Shown here: positions 24,718 to 32,923 of the stretch, one piece after another
How the letters are laid out: the number at the start of each line of letters is the position of its first letter
Position numbering within the stretch: position 1 is the first letter of the stretch
NCBI GenBank assembly: GCA_947626425.1
Contig: CANQRX010000004.1
Location: forward strand, 1 to 34,903
Direction: 5' to 3'
DNA length: 34,903 bases
Source: an uncultured Bacilli bacterium
GTDB lineage: Bacteria > Bacillota_I > Bacilli_A > RF39 > UBA660
Made by a program: the position numbers and the translations under genes
The notes under the pieces: model-generated
What the model was told of the DNA's origin: nothing
What the model saw: the letters and a program-made list of their open reading frames with translations, nothing else
The model's database searches: none

Positions 24718-26800
24718 GTACCTTAACGTTTTTTTACTTTTACTTTCTTTAGTTTTTAGTTTTGGCCTAACAATTCAAATTGTTAATAATCAATTAACCT
24801 TAACTAATTTTCGTTTTGATTTTTGGTTGTTTATTTTATTAACAATTTTGAGTTTTTTTCTCGTTGCTCATTTGCTTTTTCCTCTTAAAAAATTATATGA
24901 ATTTTTGGATGCCAAACGATTTTTAATAGCTTTAATAATTTTTATAATTTTGGTATTAGGAAAATTTCATGGCAGTTCTTATGGAATGTGGGATGCTTAT
25001 ATCGAACCTAATAATCCAGTTAGTAGTTTAACACCTTTAATTGGCGAGCCTCGGTCAATCCGAAGTGACGAATGGCTTGTTAATTCTTCTTATGTCCAGT
25101 CTCAAATCGAAACCGGATTTCACTATTTTAATCCGGTGATGCGACATATAGATACCGATGTTTTCGCGACCGTTCCTGCTCCTTTAAATAGTATTTTAGT
25201 AATTACAAAACCCTTTTTAATCGGTTACTTACTATTCGGACGCGATTATGGGATGGCCTTTTATTGGTGGGGAAGATTAATCGTTTTATTTTTAGTTACT
25301 TATGAATTATTCAAAATTTTAAAAAAAGATAAATTGCCTTCTTTATTAGGAGCCATTTTAGTAACTTTTTCACCCGCCATTTTTTGGTGGTATTCCCAGT
25401 ATTTAGTGGAACAGTTAATTGGGGGTAGTCTTGCTATCATTATGTTTTATCATTTTTTAAGAGCTAATAAATGGCAAAAGGGCCTTTATGCTTTATTAAT
25501 CGGTTTAGGATTTTCGATTTTTCTTTTTACCCTTTATCCGGCATGGTTAGTTCCTTTAGGCTTTTTTTACTTAATTTTAGCAATCTATCTTTTGTACGAT
25601 TATTACCGAAGTCAAAAATTTCATCTTCGGGATTTATTACCTTTAACAATTACGATAGTTTTTGTTTTAATTTTGTTAATTGTCTTTTTTCACAATAGTT
25701 ATGATACTTATAAAATTTTAATGAATACCGTTTATCCAGGACAAAGATTATCAGTCTTAGGAACAGGAATAAAATTATTATTTTATTATCCCGCGACCAT
25801 TTTATTTCCATACCTTAAGATGGCTAACCCTTGTGAATGTTCGACCTTTTATTCACTGTTTCCCCTAAGTTTAATTTTAGCTATCTATGTTTTATTTAAG
25901 GAACGAAAAAATTTAAAAAATAATCTCTTACTTTTTAGTTTAACTATTTTAAGTTGCATCTATACTTTGTTGACTATTTTTAAAATTCCGGTTTTTTTAG
26001 CCAAAATGACAATGCTATCAAATGTAACAGGGGAACGGTTAAGTTTAATTTTATCGATGATTTGTATTTATTTATTAATTCTTAGTTTTGATAAAATAAA
26101 TCTAAAAACTAAAACGGAAAAATGGTTAATGATAGGAATTGGCCTTCTTTTGGGAATTTTCGTCCTTTACCAAGCCTATAAAACAATACCTGATAATTAT
26201 TTAACAATTAAAACAACTATTTTATGCGGGCTACCTTTATTAATCATCATTGTTGGTCTTGTTTATCAATCAGCCTTTTCAAAAGTAATCTTATACGGAA
26301 TGCTTATAGGTGTAAGCTTTTTAGCAACAGTTTATGTTAATCCTTTAATGAAAGGATTTTCAGGAATTTATGAAAAACCACTTTCGAAAGAATTAAGAAA
26401 ATATCAAAACGAAGATGCAACATGGATTTCCTTAGATTCGTTTGTTATTCCTAACTATTTAGGCATGCATGGTTTAAAAGTTATCAATGCGACCAATGTT
26501 TATCCTAATTTAGAATTATGGAGCAAGCTAGATCCTCAAGAAGAAAATAAAGAAATTTATAATCGTTATGCTCATATAACTGTTGTTTTAAATAAAGATG
26601 AAACTTCGTTTACATATCTTGGTCCCGACCAATTTAGAGTTAATTTAAATCCCGTGGATGTTTGTACTCTTAAGGTTGATTATTTAAGTAGTTTAAACGA
26701 TATTACCAGTTTTAATCAAAAAAATGTTAACTTCCAATTAATCTATAAAAATGATAATATAAACTTATATAAAGTTAACTGTTTAGGAGGTCAAGGATGA
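24698..26800 (+). CDS. Polytopic membrane protein, probable GT-C-type glycosyltransferase
   Basis: 700 aa from the ATG at 24698 (or 24701), preceded by AAAGGAAAGAGGAA; the frame is open further upstream but only inside the GT2 gene. About twelve membrane segments, with a conserved-looking external loop near the N-terminus (WDAYIEPNNP, GEPRSIRSDEW). An acidic, polytopic layout with a C-terminal soluble tail resembles GT-C enzymes that use undecaprenyl-phosphate sugars to decorate an exported glycan (YfhO and Gtr types). The next three genes supply that donor, which supports the role. Exact family not certain. Confidence 0.7.
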   Translation: MMKIKNKYLNVFLLLLSLVFSFGLTIQIVNNQLTLTNFRFDFWLFILLTILSFFLVAHLLFPLKKLYEFLDAKRFLIALIIFIILVLGKFHGSSYGMWDAYIEPNNPVSSLTPLIGEPRSIRSDEWLVNSSYVQSQIETGFHYFNPVMRHIDTDVFATVPAPLNSILVITKPFLIGYLLFGRDYGMAFYWWGRLIVLFLVTYELFKILKKDKLPSLLGAILVTFSPAIFWWYSQYLVEQLIGGSLAIIMFYHFLRANKWQKGLYALLIGLGFSIFLFTLYPAWLVPLGFFYLILAIYLLYDYYRSQKFHLRDLLPLTITIVFVLILLIVFFHNSYDTYKILMNTVYPGQRLSVLGTGIKLLFYYPATILFPYLKMANPCECSTFYSLFPLSLILAIYVLFKERKNLKNNLLLFSLTILSCIYTLLTIFKIPVFLAKMTMLSNVTGERLSLILSMICIYLLILSFDKINLKTKTEKWLMIGIGLLLGIFVLYQAYKTIPDNYLTIKTTILCGLPLLIIIVGLVYQSAFSKVILYGMLIGVSFLATVYVNPLMKGFSGIYEKPLSKELRKYQNEDATWISLDSFVIPNYLGMHGLKVINATNVYPNLELWSKLDPQEENKEIYNRYAHITVVLNKDETSFTYLGPDQFRVNLNPVDVCTLKVDYLSSLNDITSFNQKNVNFQLIYKNDNINLYKVNCLGGQG

Positions 26801-27507
26801 AAGTTTTATTAATCATTCCCGCTTATAACGAAGAAGAAAGTATTAAAGATACTTGCGAAAAAATAATTAATTATAATAAAAAACATCATCAAAAATTAGA
26901 TTTTATTGTTATTAATGATGGTAGTAAGGATAAAACCGAGCAAGTTTTAAAAGAAAATAATTATCCGCATATTAATTTAATTAATAATTTAGGTATTGGG
27001 GGGGCAGTTCAAACTGGATACAAGTATGCTTTAAAAAATAATTATGATATTGCCGTTCAATTTGATGGTGATGGCCAGCATGATATAAACTACATTAAAA
27101 AATTAATTCAACCAATTATTGATAATGAACAAGACTTTGTAATTGGTAGTCGTTTTGTAGAAAACATCAGCGAATTTAAAACTTCGTTTTTAAGAAGAAT
27201 GGGAATTAAAATTTTAACTTTTTTTATAAAATTTACGTGTGGCTTTAATTTAAAAGATACAACAAGTGGCTACCGTGCTGCAAACCAAAAAGTAATTAAA
27301 GAATTTGCTAATAGTTATCCTGCCGAATACCCAGAACCCATTACAACCGTGGAAATAGTAAAAAAAGGCTACCGTGTTAAGGAAGTCGGGGTCAATATGA
27401 AAGAACGCGAAAAAGGGAGTAGTTCCATTCATACTTGGAAAGATGCGTACTATATGATAAATGTTTGTTTATCAATCTTGATCGTTGGCACAAGGAGGTA
27501 CAAATGA
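26797..27507 (+). CDS. GtrB/DPM1-like family-2 glycosyltransferase
   Basis: 236 aa, soluble GT-A fold: LLIIPAYNEEESI, VINDGSKDKT, NNLGIGGAVQTGY, QFDGDGQHD and TTSGYRAANQ, the pattern of polyprenyl-phosphate hexose synthases. It should transfer a sugar from a nucleotide donor to undecaprenyl phosphate at the inner membrane face. No C-terminal membrane helices, unlike phage GtrB, so membrane contact may come from the DUF2304 partner. Starts in an ATGA overlap with the polytopic gene, with AGGAGG before it. Confidence 0.88.
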   Translation: MKVLLIIPAYNEEESIKDTCEKIINYNKKHHQKLDFIVINDGSKDKTEQVLKENNYPHINLINNLGIGGAVQTGYKYALKNNYDIAVQFDGDGQHDINYIKKLIQPIIDNEQDFVIGSRFVENISEFKTSFLRRMGIKILTFFIKFTCGFNLKDTTSGYRAANQKVIKEFANSYPAEYPEPITTVEIVKKGYRVKEVGVNMKEREKGSSSIHTWKDAYYMINVCLSILIVGTRRYK

Positions 27508-27851
27508 TATCAAAAAATTTATTTTTAATGATCGTTTTAATTATTTTTTTCTTATGTTTTGTCGTCTTATCATTAGTTAGAAAAGATAAAATTCCAATAA
27601 AATATGCGATTGTTTGGTTATTTGCAATAGTCATTTTACTATTTATCATCTTAGTTCCTAACTTAATGACGAAAATTTCGAATTTTTTAGGTTTTGAACT
27701 TTTATCAAACATGATTTTATCATTGTTTATTGGCATTCTTTTGTTTATCACTCTAGCTTTAACGGTAATGATTTCAAGTCAAAAGAAAAAAATAACCCAA
27801 TTAATTCAAGAAGTATCAATTTTAAAGAAAGAAGTAGAGGAGAAGAAATGA
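27504..27851 (+). CDS. DUF2304-family membrane protein
   Basis: 115 aa from the ATG at 27504 (GGAGG 6 bp upstream, ATGA overlap with the previous gene). Three membrane segments followed by a short cytoplasmic coiled coil (KKKITQLIQEVSILKKEVEEKK, given in part: ITQLIQEVSILKKEVEE). DUF2304 proteins usually sit next to GtrB-like transferases and EamA/SMR flippases, exactly as here, and are thought to assist the transferase. Confidence 0.75.
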   Translation: MISKNLFLMIVLIIFFLCFVVLSLVRKDKIPIKYAIVWLFAIVILLFIILVPNLMTKISNFLGFELLSNMILSLFIGILLFITLALTVMISSQKKKITQLIQEVSILKKEVEEKK

Positions 27852-28195
27852 AATTTGTATTAACTTTAGTCTATATTATATTGACTACGGGGGGCTTATT
27901 TTGTATGAAACTAGGTGGTGATTCTTTAGCCATCAGTTTAAAAAATGAAATTAGTTTTAAAATTGGTTTTGTAACAGCTTTAGGTTTTTTATTATATATT
28001 TGTAGTTTTTTACTTTGGCAAAAACTAGTTGCAACTTATGATTTAAGTTACATCGTGCCTTTAGCTAATGGCATTGTGCAAGTTGTAGTTTTAGTAGGAA
28101 GCTACTTTTTCTTAAAAGAATCAATGAGCATTTATAACGTTATAGGAATTATTTTAGTTATTTTAGGAATTGTGTTAATTTCGATTAAAAGATAA
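27848..28195 (+). CDS. EamA/SMR-type small transporter, probable lipid-linked sugar flippase
   Basis: 115 aa, four membrane helices with YIVPLANGIVQVVVLVGSYFFLKE and IGIILVILGIVLI, the second-half signature of ArnE/EmrE-like proteins. Position at the end of the GT operon argues for flipping the undecaprenyl-phosphate sugar outward for use by the polytopic transferase, rather than drug export. Overlaps the DUF2304 gene by ATGA. Confidence 0.78.
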   Translation: MKFVLTLVYIILTTGGLFCMKLGGDSLAISLKNEISFKIGFVTALGFLLYICSFLLWQKLVATYDLSYIVPLANGIVQVVVLVGSYFFLKESMSIYNVIGIILVILGIVLISIKR

Positions 28196-28250
28196 AAATT
28201 TTACTTTTGAAAATAACTTTGTTAATATTAAGTAAGAAAAGAGGTACATT

Positions 28251-29891
28251 ATGAAACCAATACCAATCGGAAACGATGACTTTAAAGATTTAATTGAAAA
28301 TGATAACTATTATGTTGATAAAACCGCCTCAATTGAAGAATTATTATCTAATGGTTCCAAAGTAGTCTTATATACAAGACCAAGGAGATTTGGTAAAACA
28401 TTATTTATGTCAATGCTAGAACATTTTTTTGATATTGATAAGTCTTGTGATAACAAAGATTTATTTGATGGCTTATACATTTCGAAAAGTTCATATTTTA
28501 AAGATTTTGGTAGTTATCCAGTTATTAGTTTAACTTTTAAAAATTTAAAACAGAATACTTATAATGAAGTATATGAACAGTTTGTGATGCTTATAGAAAA
28601 ACTATATACGGAAAAAAGTTATGTTGTAGAAGTATTAGATGAAGATGAAAAAAATAAATTCAAAAGAATAAAAAGTGGTCAAGCAAAATATAGTGAATAT
28701 CAAGATTCGTTATATCAATTATCAATCTGGTTAGAAAGATATCATAACCAAAAAGTTGTAATTTTAATCGATGAATATGATGTGCCAATTCAATGTGGTT
28801 ATTTGAATGGTTTTTATAAGGAAGTAGTAAATTTAATCAGCAGTGTCTTTTCAGCTTGCCTAAAAACTAATAATTCTTTAAAAATGGGAATACTAACTGG
28901 TGTTTTACGAGTAAGTAAAGAATCGATTTTCAGTGACTTAAACAATTTAAAGGTATGTGATATGATGAGTCCTAATTACCTTGAAGCATTTGGCTTTACA
29001 GAATCAGAAACTAAAGAATTATTAGAATACTACGGTTTAGATTTAACAAGTAAAGTCAAAAATTTTTATGATGGTTATAATATGAATGGTGTAAGTATTT
29101 ATAATCCTTGGAATATTCTAAATTATGCTGATGAAAAAAGTTTAAAATCCTATTGGGTTAATACTTCTGGGAATGATTTAATAATAAAATTATTAAGTGG
29201 AACAAATGAAGAAAACAAAATAGATATTGAAAAATTAGCAACTGGAGAAAGTATTAAATTTACCTATAACGAAAAATTAACTTATTTAGATTTGGATGAG
29301 CAACAAGGTATTGATAATATTTTAAACTTAATGTATGCTTCAGGTTATTTAACAGTAGATAAAATTCTTGATGAAGATGATGAAGAGTATACGGTTAAAA
29401 TACCCAATAATGAAGTAAAAAAATTAATAATCAAAATTATTAGTTATGCCTATGCAGATTATAGTAGTACAGTAAAAAGGAGCCTTAATGATTTTGAAGA
29501 AGCTTTGCTAAAAAATAATAAAGAAGAAATGGAAAAAAGTTTAAATAAAATGTTAGAAAGCGTGTCTTACATGGATAGTTATGAAAACTTTTATCATGGT
29601 TATATGTTGGGAATTTTTCAAGGCTTTTTAAAAAAAGAATATATTGTTAAATCAAACAGGGAGGCAGGATTAGGAAGATTTGATGTTTTAATCGAAAGTG
29701 TTGATCGAACTATTGGCTACATTTTTGAATTTAAAATAAGTGATAATGATAGTGAAATGGAAAATTTAGCAAGTCTTGCCAAAAACCAAATGAAGGAAAA
29801 AGAATACTTTAAAGAATTACAATTAGATAAAGTCCAAAATATCCATGAATACGCTTTAGTATTCTATGAAAAGAAATGTGTTGTTAGATAG
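28251..29891 (+). CDS. AAA-ATPase-like / PD-(D/E)XK nuclease (DUF1703) protein, complete
   Basis: 546 aa. N-terminus IPIGNDDFKDLIENDNYYVD is the standard family opening; Walker A-like YTRPRRFGKTLFMSML (about residue 42) and Walker B VVILIDEYDVPI (about 170) follow, then the middle region with KNFYDGYNMNG and a C-terminal nuclease core: GLGRFDVLIES and IGYIFEFKIS (D ... E-x-K). The truncated gene at the window start is a relative. AGAGGT precedes the ATG. No toxin, methylase or restriction partner is adjacent, so its role is unknown. Confidence 0.9.
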   Translation: MKPIPIGNDDFKDLIENDNYYVDKTASIEELLSNGSKVVLYTRPRRFGKTLFMSMLEHFFDIDKSCDNKDLFDGLYISKSSYFKDFGSYPVISLTFKNLKQNTYNEVYEQFVMLIEKLYTEKSYVVEVLDEDEKNKFKRIKSGQAKYSEYQDSLYQLSIWLERYHNQKVVILIDEYDVPIQCGYLNGFYKEVVNLISSVFSACLKTNNSLKMGILTGVLRVSKESIFSDLNNLKVCDMMSPNYLEAFGFTESETKELLEYYGLDLTSKVKNFYDGYNMNGVSIYNPWNILNYADEKSLKSYWVNTSGNDLIIKLLSGTNEENKIDIEKLATGESIKFTYNEKLTYLDLDEQQGIDNILNLMYASGYLTVDKILDEDDEEYTVKIPNNEVKKLIIKIISYAYADYSSTVKRSLNDFEEALLKNNKEEMEKSLNKMLESVSYMDSYENFYHGYMLGIFQGFLKKEYIVKSNREAGLGRFDVLIESVDRTIGYIFEFKISDNDSEMENLASLAKNQMKEKEYFKELQLDKVQNIHEYALVFYEKKCVVR

Positions 29892-29943
29892 TTGGTAATA
29901 AAATTATTAAAGAGTATAGTTTATTTTCGCTTGAATATTTTAT

Positions 29944-29967
29944 AAGGTTTTAGACCTTTCTTTTTTT
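29944..29967 (+). terminator. Terminator of the DUF1703 gene
   Basis: AAGGT/ACCTT stem, TTTAG loop, then a T-rich run (29959-29967). Confidence 0.65.
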
Positions 29968-30017
29968 AATATTTTTTCTTCAAAAATCTCAATTCATTCC
30001 TTTTAATCGTCTTTACT

Positions 30018-30045
30018 TTGATTGATATTTTTGTTATTATATAGT
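30018..30045 (+). promoter_or_regulatory. Candidate promoter of the coiled-coil gene
   Basis: TTGATT (30018-30023), 16-bp spacer, TATAGT (30040-30045), 30 bp before the start codon. Confidence 0.5.
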
Positions 30046-30075
30046 TGTTAAAGAATAAAAGCGAGGTTATGAAAG

Positions 30076-31989
30076 ATGCAAAATGAATTATTAAAAAAAA
30101 TTGATTTTTTATTAGATATGGCTGGAACAAATACTAATCATGAGATAATAGAAGAGGATATTTTGAATTTAGAGCATGAAATTGATGAGAAAAAAAGTGA
30201 ATTGATGCGATTAAAAACAACAATGAATGATACAAAATATTTAAAAGAAAATGATCGAATTATTGATGAAAATATTAAAGTTGGTTTGGAAAGTAAACGG
30301 CAAGTTTATGAGTATGAATTGGATACAACAAACAAAAAATTATCAAAGGCTAGTCATGAAGAAGAAGATAATCATCAATCACTTGCTAATACAATTAAAA
30401 GATTAAGTTCCTTAAAAAATTTGTTAGATACGTTAGAATTAAAAGTTGGAACAGTATATAATAATAAAAATTTGACTAATTTTTATGATACAATGATTGA
30501 AAAAACTCGTCAATCTTTAGATGAAACGGAAAAGAAAAAAGCTTATTTAGATGAAAGAAGTTCGGAAATTCATGAACAATTAGAGCAATTAAGTAATAAA
30601 AAATTAAATTTACAAAATAAAATTAATCATATTAATAAAAGATTAGAAGATACTTTAGAAGCTCTTTCAACACCTAACTTTTATGTTGATAAAATCTTAA
30701 AGCAAAAAGATGAAGAAAAAATTGATAAATTAAATTATGAATTAGAAACTTTAGAAAATGAACGTTTAAAATTATTTAAAGATCCAAGTTATATTGCACA
30801 TCAAGCTAAATCTTTATTAGAAATTGATGATCGGACCAGTGCTTTTGCGGAAATAAAAAAATTAATTGAAGTAATTAAAGAACAACCTTATATTAATGAT
30901 TCAAAAGAACATTTAGAAGAATTGTTAGAACGTGCAACAATAAAAAGGGACGAGTTTGCTAATTTAGTTAATAACAAAAATTATTTTGGGGAAGATATTA
31001 AGATAATTGATAAAAGAATTGATTATTTAAATTCTTCCATTGCAGATTTAAAAGATGAAGAAAAATCTTTATTAGCAAAGATTACAAAAATTGATCAAGA
31101 AAGAGTTGTAAGTATTTTTGATGCTTTAGCCGAAGCTGAAAAGGTATATGATAGTTTAAAAAGTGAGTATGATGAATATAATGAAATTATTTATAATTTA
31201 GATGATTCTAATTCACCTCGGAAAAAAGCTAGTTTACAGGCAGCTTTTCATCATAAAAAGGAAGAAATGGATGCGGTGTATGAATTAACTGTTAAGTATC
31301 AGAAAGAATTAGAAGATTGGATTGCTTTATCTAAAAATATTGAAAGTACTGATTTATTAAATGTTCGGGAACAAATAAATAATCTTGAAAAAGAAATCAA
31401 TAGTTTAAAGAAGAGTAATATTGGTAAGTCGAAAGCTAAAGATATTTTGGCTATGGAAAAAGATAAAAATATTTTAAAGGAATTATCCGATGAAGTTGAT
31501 ATTATAAAATTCCGTTTAAGTCATTATGCTTCAATTGATAAAATATTTGAAGAAGTAAGTGTGTTATTACGGAGTGAAGATTCTTCAATGATAAATGAAG
31601 AAGGAGAAAATGACAATGCCGATGAGGAATTGTTACAGGCGCTAGATTATATTGATTTAGATGATTTTCGTTTAGAAAATTTAGAAGATAGTAGTGTTGA
31701 TTCTTTACCTCAAGAAGCTACAGAAGAGCCAGAAGTACTAATTGCTAATTTAGAAAATTCGGAAGTTTTAGATGAAAAAAATGATGAACCTAAAATTTTT
31801 CCACCTCGCAGTCAAGTAACTGAAGATGAAGTTAAAACGATTGAAAGTCCTCGATATAAAGTAGTTAATGTTCAACCTTTAGAGCTTGATGAAAAAAATC
31901 AAAACTTTTCGCAAAGTGAACCTACCCAAGATGATTCTCTTAATGATGAATATATAGATTTTAGCGAACTTTTAAATGGAGGTAATTAA
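30076..31989 (+). CDS. Long coiled-coil protein, unknown function
   Basis: 637 aa, almost wholly charged alpha helix with heptad-like patterns to about residue 500, and an acidic, Pro-containing, low-complexity tail of about 130 residues. It has no Walker motif, no membrane segment and no signal peptide, so it is not an SMC/SbcC ATPase although the coil resembles one. A cytoskeletal or scaffold role is possible but unproven. GCGAGGT lies before the ATG; the stop overlaps the next start by one base (TAATG), so the two are translationally coupled. Confidence 0.75.
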   Translation: MQNELLKKIDFLLDMAGTNTNHEIIEEDILNLEHEIDEKKSELMRLKTTMNDTKYLKENDRIIDENIKVGLESKRQVYEYELDTTNKKLSKASHEEEDNHQSLANTIKRLSSLKNLLDTLELKVGTVYNNKNLTNFYDTMIEKTRQSLDETEKKKAYLDERSSEIHEQLEQLSNKKLNLQNKINHINKRLEDTLEALSTPNFYVDKILKQKDEEKIDKLNYELETLENERLKLFKDPSYIAHQAKSLLEIDDRTSAFAEIKKLIEVIKEQPYINDSKEHLEELLERATIKRDEFANLVNNKNYFGEDIKIIDKRIDYLNSSIADLKDEEKSLLAKITKIDQERVVSIFDALAEAEKVYDSLKSEYDEYNEIIYNLDDSNSPRKKASLQAAFHHKKEEMDAVYELTVKYQKELEDWIALSKNIESTDLLNVREQINNLEKEINSLKKSNIGKSKAKDILAMEKDKNILKELSDEVDIIKFRLSHYASIDKIFEEVSVLLRSEDSSMINEEGENDNADEELLQALDYIDLDDFRLENLEDSSVDSLPQEATEEPEVLIANLENSEVLDEKNDEPKIFPPRSQVTEDEVKTIESPRYKVVNVQPLELDEKNQNFSQSEPTQDDSLNDEYIDFSELLNGGN

Positions 31990-32228
31990 TGAAAATTCAA
32001 GTTAATGCGGTAGTAACTTTAGAAAATAATGAACAATATGTTGTATTAAGTGAAACATTATATCAAGGCTCAAAATATTTTTTGATGATGGGAATTGATG
32101 GTAGAGAAGTAATTTCTTCTAAAGTTGCAATTTTTAAAGAAGAAATTGAGGGGTTAGATATTTATGTTGAAGAAGTTCTTGATCCCATTTTAAAGTCGAC
32201 TTTAACTAACTTGCTAAAAGAAGAGTAG
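31989..32228 (+). CDS. DUF1292-like small protein
   Basis: 79 aa, beta-rich start (VNAVVTLENNEQYVVLSETLYQGSKYFLMM), then VISSKVAIFKEEI and an acidic end (given motifs: ENNEQYVVLSE, GSKYFLMM). The pattern resembles DUF1292/YrzB-type proteins (an editable-turnover, all-beta small fold) but the match is by eye. Coupled to the coiled-coil gene, suggesting the two work together. Confidence 0.55.
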   Translation: MKIQVNAVVTLENNEQYVVLSETLYQGSKYFLMMGIDGREVISSKVAIFKEEIEGLDIYVEEVLDPILKSTLTNLLKEE

Positions 32229-32254
32229 AAATTATTTTTTCCTTATAGTATAAT
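32226..32254 (+). promoter_or_regulatory. Candidate rubrerythrin promoter
   Basis: TATAAT at 32249-32254 with a weak TAGAAA 17 bp upstream, overlapping the previous stop codon. No peroxide-regulator box is evident. Confidence 0.5.
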
Positions 32255-32272
32255 TAAGCAGGAGGTAATTTT

Positions 32273-32812
32273 ATGCAATTAAAAGGAAGTAAAACAGAAA
32301 GTAATTTAATGGCTGCTTTTGCTGGAGAAAGCCAAGCAAGAAATAAGTATACTTATTATGCGTCTCAAGCTAAAAAAGATGGTTATGAGCAAATTGCTGG
32401 CATTTTTGAAGAAACAGCTAATAATGAAAAGGAACATGCTAAGTTATGGTTTAAAATTTTACATGATGGTCAAGTTCCAGATACATTAACAAACTTAAAA
32501 GATGCAGCAAGTGGTGAAAACTATGAGTGGACAGATATGTATAAAGAGTTTGCCGAAGTGGCAAAAGAAGAAGGATTTTTAGACATCGCGAAATTATTTG
32601 AAGGTGTTGCCCAAATCGAAAAACATCACGAAGAACGTTTTTTGAAACTTGTTGATAATATTAATGATAATTTAGTATTTAAACGGGGTGAAGAAAAGGT
32701 TTGGATTTGCCGCAACTGTGGTCACATAACAGTGGGAGAAGCTGCTCCTGAAGTTTGTCCTGTTTGTAATCATCCTCAAAGTTTTATGGAAATTAAAGCA
32801 GAGAATTATTAA
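32273..32812 (+). CDS. rbr: Rubrerythrin
   Basis: 179 aa, about the usual length. N-terminal diiron four-helix domain with [24 protein letters not shown] (E-x-x-H) and [15 protein letters not shown]-terminal rubredoxin-type iron site with CRNCG and CPVCNH (two C-x-x-C). It reduces hydrogen peroxide using electrons passed through the rubredoxin domain, an oxygen-defence enzyme of anaerobes. AGGAGG precedes the ATG; a terminator follows, so it is a single-gene unit. Confidence 0.96.
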   Translation: MQLKGSKTESNLMAAFAGESQARNKYTYYASQAKKDGYEQIAGIFEETANNEKEHAKLWFKILHDGQVPDTLTNLKDAASGENYEWTDMYKEFAEVAKEEGFLDIAKLFEGVAQIEKHHEERFLKLVDNINDNLVFKRGEEKVWICRNCGHITVGEAAPEVCPVCNHPQSFMEIKAENY

Positions 32813-32818
32813 GAAAAA

Positions 32819-32847
32819 ATGTAACTTTAAACAGTTATGTTTTTTTT
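32819..32847 (+). terminator. Rubrerythrin terminator
   Basis: ATGTAACT/AGTTATGT stem with two G-T pairs, 6-nt loop and eight Ts. Confidence 0.75.
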
Positions 32848-32898
32848 GGACATAAATTTTTAAAAAGACTATATTTTGGGATTTTAAAAATATTAAAA

Positions 32899-32921
32899 AA
32901 AACCTCGTTAATGAGGGTTTT
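32899..32921 (-). terminator. Terminator of the phosphodiesterase gene
   Basis: On the minus strand AAAACCCTC/GAGGTTTT (one bulged base), 6-nt loop, T-run, 3 bp after the stop codon. Confidence 0.8.
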
Positions 32922-32923
32922 AA

